DNA of 7,239 nt from an uncultured Peptococcaceae bacterium (GCA_958417755.1 CATZDY010000126.1:1-7239), one strand, 5' to 3'; positions 1 through 5,965 are shown, numbered from the stretch's first letter. Notes: generated by a model not told the origin, from the letters alone. Translations and numbers: made by a program.

Positions 1-146
1 AAGGCGCCCATTATCAGTACAAAAACCCAAGTAAATCTGGCAAAGTAACTATACCAAATCATTCAGGAGATATCCCTAAAAGAGTTATTAACTCTATATT
101 AAAACAAGCAGGGCTCAAAGAAGGGCCCTTGCCTTTGCAAAATTAG
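1..146 (+). CDS. hicA: HicA family toxin, C-terminal part (5' end outside window)
   Basis: Reading from base 3, this frame gives 47 residues ending at TAG 144-146. It begins GAHYQYKNPSKSGKVTIPNH and later has DIPKRVINSILKQAGL. This is the C-terminal half of the HicA fold (double-stranded RNA-binding-like mRNA interferase): G-x-H with the catalytic histidine, then the K-x-T-[IV]-P strand, then the 'DIP......ILKQAGL' helix. HicA proteins cleave mRNA and are neutralised by HicB, normally encoded just downstream, as here (14 bp gap). The visible part has no damage. The first ~15-25 residues lie outside the window, so an upstream inactivating mutation cannot be excluded. The partner antitoxin gene is broken, which makes the state of this toxin a real question. 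Confidence 0.88.
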   Translation, partial: GAHYQYKNPSKSGKVTIPNHSGDIPKRVINSILKQAGLKEGPLPLQN

Positions 147-154
147 AAAGGAGG
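147..154 (+). promoter_or_regulatory. Ribosome binding site of hicB
   Basis: AAAGGAGG lies six bases before the ATG at 161 and directly after the hicA stop. It supports 161 as the true hicB start and argues that the downstream open stretch is not an independent gene starting at GTG 214. Confidence 0.75.
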
Positions 155-160
155 ATTTAT

Positions 161-549
161 ATGAAATATATATATCCAGCAATTTTTTATCCTGAAGAAA
201 ATGGTGTTACTCTGTGGTTTTTCCTGATCTGAATGGCCTCGCCACCTTTGGAGATAACCTATCAGAAGCATTATTAATGGCACAAAAGGCCTGTTCTTTG
301 TATCTGTTTACCTCTCTGCGGGACAGAGAAAAGCTCCCTGAACCTACATCTTTGGAAAAAGATGATGAAAAAGCCATTATGAATCTAATTCTTGTCAACT
401 TAGATGAATTTGCTAGGCTATACGGAGATAAAGCGGTTAAAAAGACTTTAAGTATACCAGCATGGCTTAATACAGCCTGTGAAGAGCTCAATATTAATTA
501 TTCCAAGGTCTTAAAAGAGGCACTTATAGCTAAGATACAAAAAAAATAA
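161..549 (+). pseudogene. hicB: HicB family antitoxin, interrupted by a frameshift
   Basis: From ATG 161 the first frame reads MKYIYPAIFYPEENG, a typical HicB N-terminus, and then runs into TGA at 230-232. The family sequence continues in another frame as YSVVFPDLNGLATFGDNLSE (HicB 'FPDL.G..T.GD...EA' motif) and on to TAA 547-549. The join falls at about 203-207: GGT-GTTAC would restore the expected GG-Y-S-V-V reading if one G were added (GGTGGTTAC), so a single-base deletion is the simplest explanation. The N-terminal half is the HicB partial RNase H-like fold that masks HicA. The C-terminal half (KKTLSIPAWLNTACEELNIN...) is the DNA-binding dimerisation segment used for autoregulation. The rest of the frame is well preserved, so the damage is recent, a sequencing error, or bypassed by ribosomal slippage. 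No classic heptameric slippery site is obvious. Confidence 0.82.
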
Positions 550-588
550 AAGGAGGCTTATGCCCCCTTGCACCCTAAAACAAAGGGT
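550..588 (+). terminator. Possible weak terminator hairpins after hicAB
   Basis: AAGGAGGC (550-557) can pair with GCCCCCTT (562-569) across a TTAT loop with one A-C mismatch. A second small stem, ACCCT/AGGGT, follows at 572-588. No U-tract comes directly after either, so termination would be inefficient. It is listed because it is the only structure between hicB and the next promoter. Confidence 0.3.
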
Positions 589-622
589 ATATCTGCAAAT
601 ATTTTTTACATAATTTCATTTA

Positions 623-651
623 TTGAAATTTTTTATATTATAATTTATAAT
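623..651 (+). promoter_or_regulatory. Sigma-A type promoter upstream of the XRE regulator
   Basis: TTGAAA at 623-628 and TATAAT at 646-651 are separated by 17 bases, a near-consensus vegetative promoter in a very AT-rich stretch. The expected start near 658 would give a leader of roughly 95 bases to the regulator ATG at 754. A second TATAAT at 709-714 has no good -35 partner. The AT-rich leader is a natural place for autoregulation by the XRE protein, but I cannot point to a convincing operator. Confidence 0.55.
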
Positions 652-753
652 TTATGCAAAAGTCAATCTAAATATATATTTTTTTACCTATATTGCAAAT
701 ATATATATTATAATATACAATTAAAATTACAAAAGGAGATAAAATTTTAGAAT

Positions 754-1185
754 ATGAAATTTGATGCAAGCAGATTAAAAGATATAAGAAGGCAAAAAAA
801 ACTTACACAAGGGGAATTGGGGGAGCTGGTAGGCCTTTCCGCTGCTTCTATAAACCGAATCGAAAAAGGATTGCGAACCCCTGATATTGATTTGCTATCT
901 GAAATAGCCAAGCAGTTAAAAGTTACTGTTACCTATCTTATAGGCGAAACAGATAATCCTAATACATATGAGGAGGGAGAACTTGAGAAGATAGGGGACG
1001 AACGTATAAGAAATATAGAGGACAAGTATACAAGGGATATTATTGATATATTGCCGCAGCTGTCCCTTGAGCAAAGAAAAAGTGTCGCTAGGATGTTGGA
1101 CGAGCTGGCGGAAGCTAATATGGCGATAAAACGAAAACTAAAAGAACTAAATGAGCTGAAAAAGGAAATGGAAGAAGGCGAATGA
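754..1185 (+). CDS. XRE-family (Cro/CI-like) transcriptional regulator
   Basis: The protein is 143 residues. Residues ~6-62 form an HTH_3/XRE domain: RLKDIRRQKKLTQGELGELV (helices 1-2), then GLSAASINRIEKGLRTPDID (recognition helix), closing with LLSEIAKQLKVTVTYLIGE. The C-terminal ~75 residues are charged and helical (EERIRNIEDK, then AIKRKLKELNELKKEMEEGE), suggesting a dimerising or coiled-coil tail rather than a peptidase domain. There is no S24/LexA-type autocleavage segment. The start is set by an in-frame TAG at 748-750. The only SD-like run, AAGGAG at 733-738, lies 15 bases before the ATG, unusually far, so translation may be weak or use leader structure. Next to an integrase, the likely role is the maintenance repressor or an accessory regulator of the mobile element. 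That role is inferred from context, while the domain is clear. Confidence 0.9.
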   Translation: MKFDASRLKDIRRQKKLTQGELGELVGLSAASINRIEKGLRTPDIDLLSEIAKQLKVTVTYLIGETDNPNTYEEGELEKIGDERIRNIEDKYTRDIIDILPQLSLEQRKSVARMLDELAEANMAIKRKLKELNELKKEMEEGE

Positions 1186-1187
1186 AA

Positions 1188-1217
1188 AATCCCTCCTGCA
1201 TTGGAGGGATTGTGTTT
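1188..1217. terminator. Bidirectional rho-independent terminator between convergent genes
   Basis: A perfect 9-bp stem, AATCCCTCC (1188-1196) with GGAGGGATT (1203-1211), encloses a six-base loop. It starts three bases after the XRE stop codon. Read on the minus strand the stem is followed by TTTTTC, a good U-tract; on the plus strand it is followed by GTGTTT, a weaker one. On the minus side it sits just after the TAA (1216-1218) that ends the decayed gene, supporting that reading of the region. Confidence 0.8.
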
Positions 1218-1664
1218 AAATGTAACCTAATTTTTTCAAACCATCATTTGTTTTAAATCATCAAGTGTGTCGGGTATTCCTCTGGTGTATCAATATTCTG
1301 ATACTATACTTGCCACTTGGGATAATCCATTCCAGTATGGCAACTGTCTTGTCTACGTCATCTACCTAAGTTTTTTCATCTAACTATACATAATTCCATT
1401 GTAGCATTTCCCTTAAAAAAGGAATTCTTGTTTTTTAAATAAAATCAATAGACTCTTTTTACAAAGACTTAATCTTTGGTCGTGTTTTTGATTGCAAAGG
1501 TATGATATAATCAACCATTTCATTAGGTGTTAGATTCATTTAAATGAGACAATTTTTTCTTGCAACATTCCCGCCATTGATTGTTTGTTTTCTTCTTCCT
1601 CACAAAAAAACAAGGATATTACAAGCATCAATGATAAAAACAGCACTACACAATCTTTATACAT
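1216..1664 (-). pseudogene. Decayed gene for a small exported or lipoprotein-like protein
   Basis: Read on the minus strand from ATG 1664, the sequence gives MYKDCVVLFLSLMLVISLFF followed by Cys and EEEENKQSMAG. This is a hydrophobic export signal with a Cys at its end, although the lipobox is not canonical. The frame ends at TGA 1538-1536. The overlapping frame from 1539 continues MNLTPNEMVDYIIPLQSKTR and runs on in one frame to about 1330 through four stops (1461-1459, 1437-1435, 1386-1384, 1368-1366), with protein-like text such as KTRIPFLREMLQWNYV and VDDVDKTVAILEW. Three more frame changes give DYPKWQV-stop-YQNIDTPEEY, then IPDTLDDLKQMM, then DGLKKLGYI and TAA at 1218-1216. The intact product would be about 149 residues. 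A weak SD (AAAGGTAG) precedes 1664 and a good terminator follows the end. I do not recognise the family. Five stops and four shifts argue for decay. No other gene fits this 550-bp gap. Confidence 0.62.
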
Positions 1665-1677
1665 GTTACTACCTTTT

Positions 1678-1714
1678 TTTGCATTTAAATAATTTATGCT
1701 AATATAAATAATTT
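1678..1714 (+). promoter_or_regulatory. Possible integrase promoter region with a 10-bp direct repeat
   Basis: TTGCAT (1679-1684) and TATAAA (1703-1708) are 18 bases apart, a weak promoter candidate facing the integrase. The same stretch holds two exact copies of TAAATAATTT (1686-1695 and 1705-1714), 19 bp apart start to start, overlapping the -10. Because the decayed gene fires the other way from 1664, this was once a divergent control region. The repeats could be regulator sites, or only AT-rich coincidence. Confidence 0.3.
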
Positions 1715-1734
1715 TTTATGGAAGGATTGAAAAA

Positions 1735-2949
1735 ATGAAAGGGCATTTCTACAAACCAAATTGTAAATGTGAAAAGGGGAAAAAATGCACCTGTGGAGCT
1801 ACATGGGCTTATATGATTGATGTTGGCCGCGACCAGGCAACAGGTAGGAGAAAACAAAAGAAAAAAGGAGGATTTGCAACAAAGAAAGAGGCGCAAGAGG
1901 CAGCCAATAGGATTATGTTGGAGGTGGTGGATGGTACATATATAGAGGAAAAAAATATTAGCTTTGAGAGGTTTGCTAAAAAATGGTTGGAAATGTACAA
2001 AAATAGCGGGAGGGTGAAGCCTAGCACTTGGATAAGCAGAGAAAAAGCGATGAAACGTTTGTTAAGGTCTTTTGGAGATACAAAAATAAAAAAAATCACC
2101 AGGACTAGCTATCAATCCTTTCTTGATAGTCTGTTAAAAAAAGGGTATGCCTCCAATACCATCATCTCTACCCATATAACAGGAAGTTTAATCTTTAAAA
2201 AAGCATTAGAACTAGAAATAATCAAAAATGACCCCACTGCCTTTTGTATGATTCCAAAGAAGCAAAAGACTGTAGAGGAATTGGAAAACGCAACAGAGCT
2301 ACCGAAGTACATGGAAAAAGAGCAACTCTTAGCATTTCTTGAAGCTGCCAAGATATACGGCCTTTTTGGTGATTATCCTGCATTTCTCACTCTCTCCCAT
2401 ACGGGTGTGAGGATAGGTGAGTTATGTGCGTTGAAATGGAAAGATATAGACTTTGATAAAAAAACAATATCTATTACAAAAACTCTTTTTTGTCCTTCTA
2501 GTGTATTGGGAGGATATCAATTGCTTACCCCCAAAACAAAATCTTCCAAAAGGGTCATTGATATTAGCCAAGAAGTGGCAAACGTCTTGTTAGCATATAG
2601 AGCAGCGCAAAATGAAATAAAGATGAAGTTTAGGAAAACATACGTTGAGGAGGGTTTTGTTTTTATTCGTACCAATAAAGGATTTGTGGGATATTGTTGT
2701 GATAAAGAACTATTTAGACAGCGAGCAAAACGCCTTTTTAAAATTCTTGGGCTTGAAAGAAATTTTACTTTGCACTCTTTCCGACACACCCACACTTCAC
2801 TTTTGGCCGCAGCAGGGGCTAGCCTTGAAGTCATTATGGAAAGACTAGGGCACTCTAACGATACCATCACGCGCACTATTTATTTGCACGTAACCAAATC
2901 CCAAAAAAAAGAAGCAGCCCAAATATTTGAAAAGTATATGAAAAGCTAG
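1735..2949 (+). CDS. int: Phage/ICE-type tyrosine recombinase (integrase)
   Basis: The protein is 404 residues, full length for a Tn916/phage-type integrase. Residues 1-65 form the arm-type DNA-binding domain. It carries a Cys-rich start, NCKCEKGKKCTCGATW, in which four cysteines in two CxC pairs could bind metal, then the basic GRRKQKKKGGFATKKEA. Residues ~75-165 are the SAM-like core-binding domain. The catalytic domain holds R226 (HTGVRIGEL), the TPKTKSSKR strand (265-273) with the catalytic lysine, H347-x-x-R350 (HSFRHTH), H373 (LGHSND) and the nucleophile Y383 (TIYLHV). All active-site residues are present, so it should be active. AAGGA at 1722-1726 lies eight bases before the ATG. It catalyses site-specific insertion and excision between attP and a chromosomal attB. 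Its position at the end of the accessory block, with tandem repeats just after its stop, fits the attachment-site end of an integrated element. Confidence 0.95.
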   Translation: MKGHFYKPNCKCEKGKKCTCGATWAYMIDVGRDQATGRRKQKKKGGFATKKEAQEAANRIMLEVVDGTYIEEKNISFERFAKKWLEMYKNSGRVKPSTWISREKAMKRLLRSFGDTKIKKITRTSYQSFLDSLLKKGYASNTIISTHITGSLIFKKALELEIIKNDPTAFCMIPKKQKTVEELENATELPKYMEKEQLLAFLEAAKIYGLFGDYPAFLTLSHTGVRIGELCALKWKDIDFDKKTISITKTLFCPSSVLGGYQLLTPKTKSSKRVIDISQEVANVLLAYRAAQNEIKMKFRKTYVEEGFVFIRTNKGFVGYCCDKELFRQRAKRLFKILGLERNFTLHSFRHTHTSLLAAAGASLEVIMERLGHSNDTITRTIYLHVTKSQKKEAAQIFEKYMKS

Positions 2950-2961
2950 CCTTCTCCTAAT

Positions 2962-2980
2962 GTTACCTTTTTGTTACCTT
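2962..2980 (+). repeat. Tandem GTTACCTT repeat after int, candidate arm-type binding sites
   Basis: GTTACCTT occurs at 2962-2969 and again at 2973-2980, an 11-bp period that places both copies on the same face of the helix, 12 bp after the integrase stop. In related Gram-positive elements, short direct repeats next to int act as arm-type sites for the integrase N-terminal domain. The repeat is seen in the sequence; its function is inferred. No att core can be named without the other end of the element. Confidence 0.45.
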
Positions 2981-3255
2981 CCCCCTGAAAATAATTTCTA
3001 AAACCCTTGATACAAAAGGAACTTTTTAATCATATAGGGTATGTAGAAAATCCTCAATATAATCCCTAAGAATTTCCTGAATACTGACAAGCTATTCTCT
3101 AATATTATCCTTCCTACACCGCTGCCGCATCATCTGCCGGGCTGTTCGGGCCATCATTGCTCTTTCCCTGAAGGGTACAGTAACACCTCTTTTCTTTCAC
3201 TGTAAAAAAGCTGTCGCATTAGTCACTCTAAGCACATCTAGGGTTCTTAATTTCC

Positions 3256-3284
3256 TTGACATCATGGATCTAGAATGGTATGTT
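3256..3284 (+). promoter_or_regulatory. Sigma-A type promoter upstream of helD
   Basis: TTGACA at 3256-3261 is a perfect -35 box, with TATGTT at 3279-3284 after a 17-base spacer as -10. Initiation near 3291 would leave a leader of roughly 190 bases before the helD start, long for a simple gene. I find no strong riboswitch or attenuator structure in that leader. Confidence 0.5.
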
Positions 3285-3464
3285 TTTTACCTATGGTCAT
3301 GTCCAATGGAACAAAAAGAAGCAGCCCTTTCAGCGCATACTTTTGTTATAAGCATTGGGGATGCTTTTCACGTTATTTCCAGCTGGACTTGGAGGAAAGA
3401 TAAAGGTAAATTGCAATACACCATTGTAGCAAGCCATTCATAGGTTCAAAGGATTGTGGGCTTT

Positions 3465-3471
3465 AAAGGAG
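3465..3471 (+). promoter_or_regulatory. Ribosome binding site that decides the helD start
   Basis: AAAGGAG lies six bases before ATG 3478 and nine before ATG 3481, but downstream of the in-frame TTG at 3454 and only three bases before ATG 3475. It therefore rules against the longest reading from 3454 and favours 3478 or 3481. Confidence 0.7.
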
Positions 3472-3477
3472 AAGATG

Positions 3478-5712
3478 ATGATGGGAAAAATCAGCCATGA
3501 TTTGGTGTGGGAGGAAAACTATCTGCAAAAAGTGCTGGATTTCATCAAAATCCAGCTATCTGCCAGGGAAGAAAAGAATCTACAAGATAAAAAAAATCTT
3601 GTGGCCTCTCGCAAAGACATGTGGGAAAATACCAGCTCTTCCTCTTCTGATTTTGATAGGGCAATCGAACTGACCCAATACCTCCAGCCCCTTATGTTGG
3701 ATACTTCATCCTTGCTGTCCAATATGGACAAGATACAGGTTCTGCAAAACATGCTGGATACCCCCTATTTTTCTAGAATTGATTTTAAAATGGATGGTGC
3801 CCAAGGGGTTGATAAGATTTATATTGGCAGAAGCAATTTAATGGATGATGCAACCAATGAAATCTATGTTTTTGACTGGAGGGCCCCCATTGCCAGCTTG
3901 TTCTATCAATTTGAGTCAGGAAGGGCCTATTACCAAGCACCCATGGGCAAAATCACCGGAGAAATCAGTCTCAAACGTCAGTATGAAATCAAAAAGGGCA
4001 TCTTACACTATTATTTTGATGCTGATGTGCAAATTGCGGATGAATTTTTACGGAATTTGCTATCCCAAAATTCTTCAACAAAAATGAAATCCATTGTAGA
4101 AACCATTCAAAAGGATCAGGATAAAATCATCCGGGATACGGATACAGATGTATTGATAGTCCAAGGGGTGGCGGGCAGTGGCAAGACATCCGTGGCCTTG
4201 CACAGAGCTGCTTATCTGATGTACCAAGGCTTATCCTCAAAGTTGGCTGCCAATGACATCATGATTCTTTCTCCCAATACCCTGTTTGAACAATATATCT
4301 CCGCAGTATTACCTGAGCTTGGGGAAGAGAATGTCACCACAGCAACCTTTGATGATTGTATCAAAACCATCCTTAAAGAAGATTGTCCGCTTTTCCAGGG
4401 AAAAAACCAGCTATTAGAAGATTTCATTGCTTGTGACACCCAAGAGCAAAAATCGCTCCTCAAAGCGAGCTTTGCCTTTAAAACTTCCCAAGTGTTTATC
4501 CAGTTATTGAATCGTTATTGTGAAGAATTCGCCTCCCAGCGCCTTGCCTTTACAGATATTCAATATAATAACCAGTGCATATTTACCAAACAAGAATTGC
4601 AAGAAAAGTTCTTGCAAGACGATCCTGCCATGCCTTTGGGTGTTCGTTTAAAAAGATTAGAACGCTTTATTCTGGATAAAATCCATGATCTGCATGAGGA
4701 TAGAATGGCCTTTTTGGAAGAACAAGTGCGAGAAAGTGGAGAACATCCCTTTGATTGGCCGGAATATGCCCGTTTGCTTTCCATCCAAGAAAGCACTGCC
4801 CTTATCCTGGAGATACGAAAGTTTACGGAAATCAGCTATACCGCCTTTTACCAACAATTATTTTTAGATAAAAAACTGTTCTTCCGCCTGGCAAAAGGAC
4901 TGGTTATGCCAGCCTGTATAGACAAGATCATCATGTATACCCAAAATACTATGAAAAGCCAATCCAAAAAGCATGAGGATGCTTTGGCCCTGGCCTATCT
5001 CATCTTAAAACTACAGGGCTGTAGGGAGTATCAAAACATCAGGCAGGTGATGATTGATGAGGCCCAAGATTATAATCCCTTACATTTTGAGATTTTAAAA
5101 GGCATGTTTGCCAAAGCCCAGTATACTGTTTTGGGGGATATCAATCAAACCCTTGAAAAACAAGAAGAATTGGATTTTTACCATGTAATACCCCGGTTAT
5201 TGGGGAAAAAGAAATCCCTGCTGGTGATGCTATCCAAAAGCTTCCGGTCTACTGCTGAAATTACAAAGTATAGTGAAAAATTCATTACCCCCACCATAGA
5301 GATTGAAAGTTTCAGCCGCAATGGCGAGACACCGCAAGTCTATGGCGCCAAAGATGAAGCAGCCCTGGATGAACTTTTGCGAAAAGAAATTTTGCAATGC
5401 CGAGAAAAGAATTACCAATCCATTGGCTTGCTCTGTAAAAGTGGAAAGGATGCAGCCAATCTCTATCAGCGTCTTAAGGATACCCTAGAGATTCAGTTGG
5501 TGAAGCAAGACAACTTTAACAGTATCAAAGGGGCATGTATCATCCCCATTTATTTGGCCAAAGGTTTGGAATTTGATGCTGTGCTGCTTTGTGATGCAGA
5601 TGATACACATTATGTCCAAGAGGATGATAAAAAATTGTTATACATTGCTTGTACCCGGGCGCTGCATAGACTGAATCTTTTTTACACAGGCAATAGGAGC
5701 CCTTTCCTATGA
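3478..5712 (+). CDS. helD: HelD-like RNA polymerase-associated ATPase (UvrD/SF1 helicase superfamily)
   Basis: The protein is 744 residues from ATG 3478, close to the ~770 of Bacillus subtilis HelD. The N-terminal ~60 residues are helical and charged, matching the HelD arm that enters the RNA polymerase secondary channel. The family signature follows: PYFSRIDF, IGRSNLMDD, YVFDWRAPIASLFYQFESG and GEISLKRQYEI. ATPase motifs are Walker A GVAGSGKT (230-237), Walker B MIDEAQD (acidic pair D527/E528), GDINQ (553-557), the SFRS arginine (R590), KGLEFD (695-700) and YIACTRA with R727. All nucleotide-binding residues are present. HelD proteins use ATP to pry open and release stalled or post-termination RNA polymerase, and relatives (HelR) contribute to rifampicin tolerance. 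The family is far more specific than generic UvrD because of the DWRAP block. The gene has its own promoter and sits 10 bp before an ACP-like gene, probably in one transcript. The alternative start is 3481. Confidence 0.9.
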   Translation: MMGKISHDLVWEENYLQKVLDFIKIQLSAREEKNLQDKKNLVASRKDMWENTSSSSSDFDRAIELTQYLQPLMLDTSSLLSNMDKIQVLQNMLDTPYFSRIDFKMDGAQGVDKIYIGRSNLMDDATNEIYVFDWRAPIASLFYQFESGRAYYQAPMGKITGEISLKRQYEIKKGILHYYFDADVQIADEFLRNLLSQNSSTKMKSIVETIQKDQDKIIRDTDTDVLIVQGVAGSGKTSVALHRAAYLMYQGLSSKLAANDIMILSPNTLFEQYISAVLPELGEENVTTATFDDCIKTILKEDCPLFQGKNQLLEDFIACDTQEQKSLLKASFAFKTSQVFIQLLNRYCEEFASQRLAFTDIQYNNQCIFTKQELQEKFLQDDPAMPLGVRLKRLERFILDKIHDLHEDRMAFLEEQVRESGEHPFDWPEYARLLSIQESTALILEIRKFTEISYTAFYQQLFLDKKLFFRLAKGLVMPACIDKIIMYTQNTMKSQSKKHEDALALAYLILKLQGCREYQNIRQVMIDEAQDYNPLHFEILKGMFAKAQYTVLGDINQTLEKQEELDFYHVIPRLLGKKKSLLVMLSKSFRSTAEITKYSEKFITPTIEIESFSRNGETPQVYGAKDEAALDELLRKEILQCREKNYQSIGLLCKSGKDAANLYQRLKDTLEIQLVKQDNFNSIKGACIIPIYLAKGLEFDAVLLCDADDTHYVQEDDKKLLYIACTRALHRLNLFYTGNRSPFL

Positions 5713-5714
5713 AC

Positions 5715-5720
5715 AGGAGG
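5715..5720 (+). promoter_or_regulatory. Ribosome binding site of the ACP-like gene, favouring a TTG start
   Basis: AGGAGG is a perfect SD immediately after the helD stop. It is only two bases from ATG 5723, too close for good initiation, but eight bases from the in-frame TTG at 5729. A TTG start would give MIIEKVAKIL, which matches the usual beginning of acyl carrier proteins better than MALIIEK. Confidence 0.6.
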
Positions 5721-5722
5721 TC

Positions 5723-5965
5723 ATGGCATTGATCATTGAAAAAGTAGCAAAAATTCTGGCGGAACTCATGAATCTTGAGCAACAGGACATAGTTGGGGAC
5801 ATAGAGCTCACAGCGGAAGCAGGTTTTGAACCCCTGGATTTGGCAAAATTGATCATCCAATGTGAAAAGGCTTTTCACCTGACCATTTATGATGAAGATG
5901 TGCATACTTTTAAAAAGGTAAAGGATCTTGTGGCTTATATTCAAAAAGCCCAGGGTGATGATTGA
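5723..5965 (+). CDS. Acyl-carrier-protein-like protein lacking the phosphopantetheine serine
   Basis: It is 80 residues from ATG 5723, or 78 from TTG 5729, which spacing from the SD suggests. It has the length and helix pattern of ACP: helix I IIEKVAKILAELMNLEQQDI, the central AGFEPLDLAKLIIQCEKAF, and the end DEDVHTFKKVKDLVAYI. In ACPs the centre reads [LF]-G-x-D-S-L-D-x-V-E-L, with the serine carrying 4'-phosphopantetheine. Here the aligned residue is proline (codon CCC 5831-5833, residue 37 from ATG), one transition from serine TCC, and the preceding Asp is Glu. The protein therefore cannot carry acyl groups in the normal way. No fatty acid or polyketide genes are nearby; the neighbour is helD, 10 bp upstream, so co-expression is likely. 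It may be a degenerate ACP or a repurposed protein-binding module. The fold assignment is strong; the function is unknown. Confidence 0.78.
   Translation: MALIIEKVAKILAELMNLEQQDIVGDIELTAEAGFEPLDLAKLIIQCEKAFHLTIYDEDVHTFKKVKDLVAYIQKAQGDD

Larger units (their letters stand above)
2950..3453. other. Gene-free gap between integrase and helD, with possible coding remnant
   Basis: No intact gene with a plausible start and ribosome site is present. On the minus strand, one frame from 3265 to 3026 has protein-like stretches such as MMSRKLRTLDVLRVTNATAF and GVTVPFRERAMMARTARQ, then EILRDYIEDFLHTLYD. It is interrupted by TGA at 3199-3197 and TAG at 3094-3092 and ends at TAA 3028-3026. On the plus strand a stop-free frame covers about 3096-3444; its only ATG, at 3262, encodes 59 residues and has no SD, so it is probably the shadow of the minus-strand remnant or chance. 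The stretch 3117-3175 is clearly richer in GC than its surroundings. The element boundary should lie near the left end of this gap. Confidence 0.4.

Noticed and set aside
214..549. Independent gene starting at GTG 214
   Set aside because: GTG 214 is in the middle of the HicB fold, and the missing N-terminus with its SD is found in the adjacent frame from 161, so this is one frameshifted gene.
568..750. 60-codon plus-strand ORF starting at TTG in the AT-rich gap before the XRE gene
   Set aside because: Almost entirely Ile, Tyr, Phe, Lys and Asn, as expected of raw AT-rich DNA; no SD; overlaps the promoter and leader.
1503..1511. Extended -10 promoter TGATATAAT on the plus strand
   Set aside because: No matching -35 at 16-18 bases, 220 bp from any start, and it falls within the decayed minus-strand reading frame.
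3117..3175. GC-richer patch considered as a tRNA or structured RNA
   Set aside because: No cloverleaf, T-loop consensus or CCA end could be found on either strand.
2906..3327. 15-bp exact repeat AAAAAGAAGCAGCCC at 2906-2920 and 3313-3327, considered as attachment-site cores
   Set aside because: Both copies lie on the same side of the integrase region and the first encodes conserved integrase C-terminal residues, so they cannot be the two ends of this element. The repeat is A-rich and short enough to be chance.
3262..3441. 59-residue plus-strand ORF from ATG 3262 upstream of helD
   Set aside because: No SD, its ATG lies between the -35 and -10 of the likely helD promoter, and the protein resembles no family.
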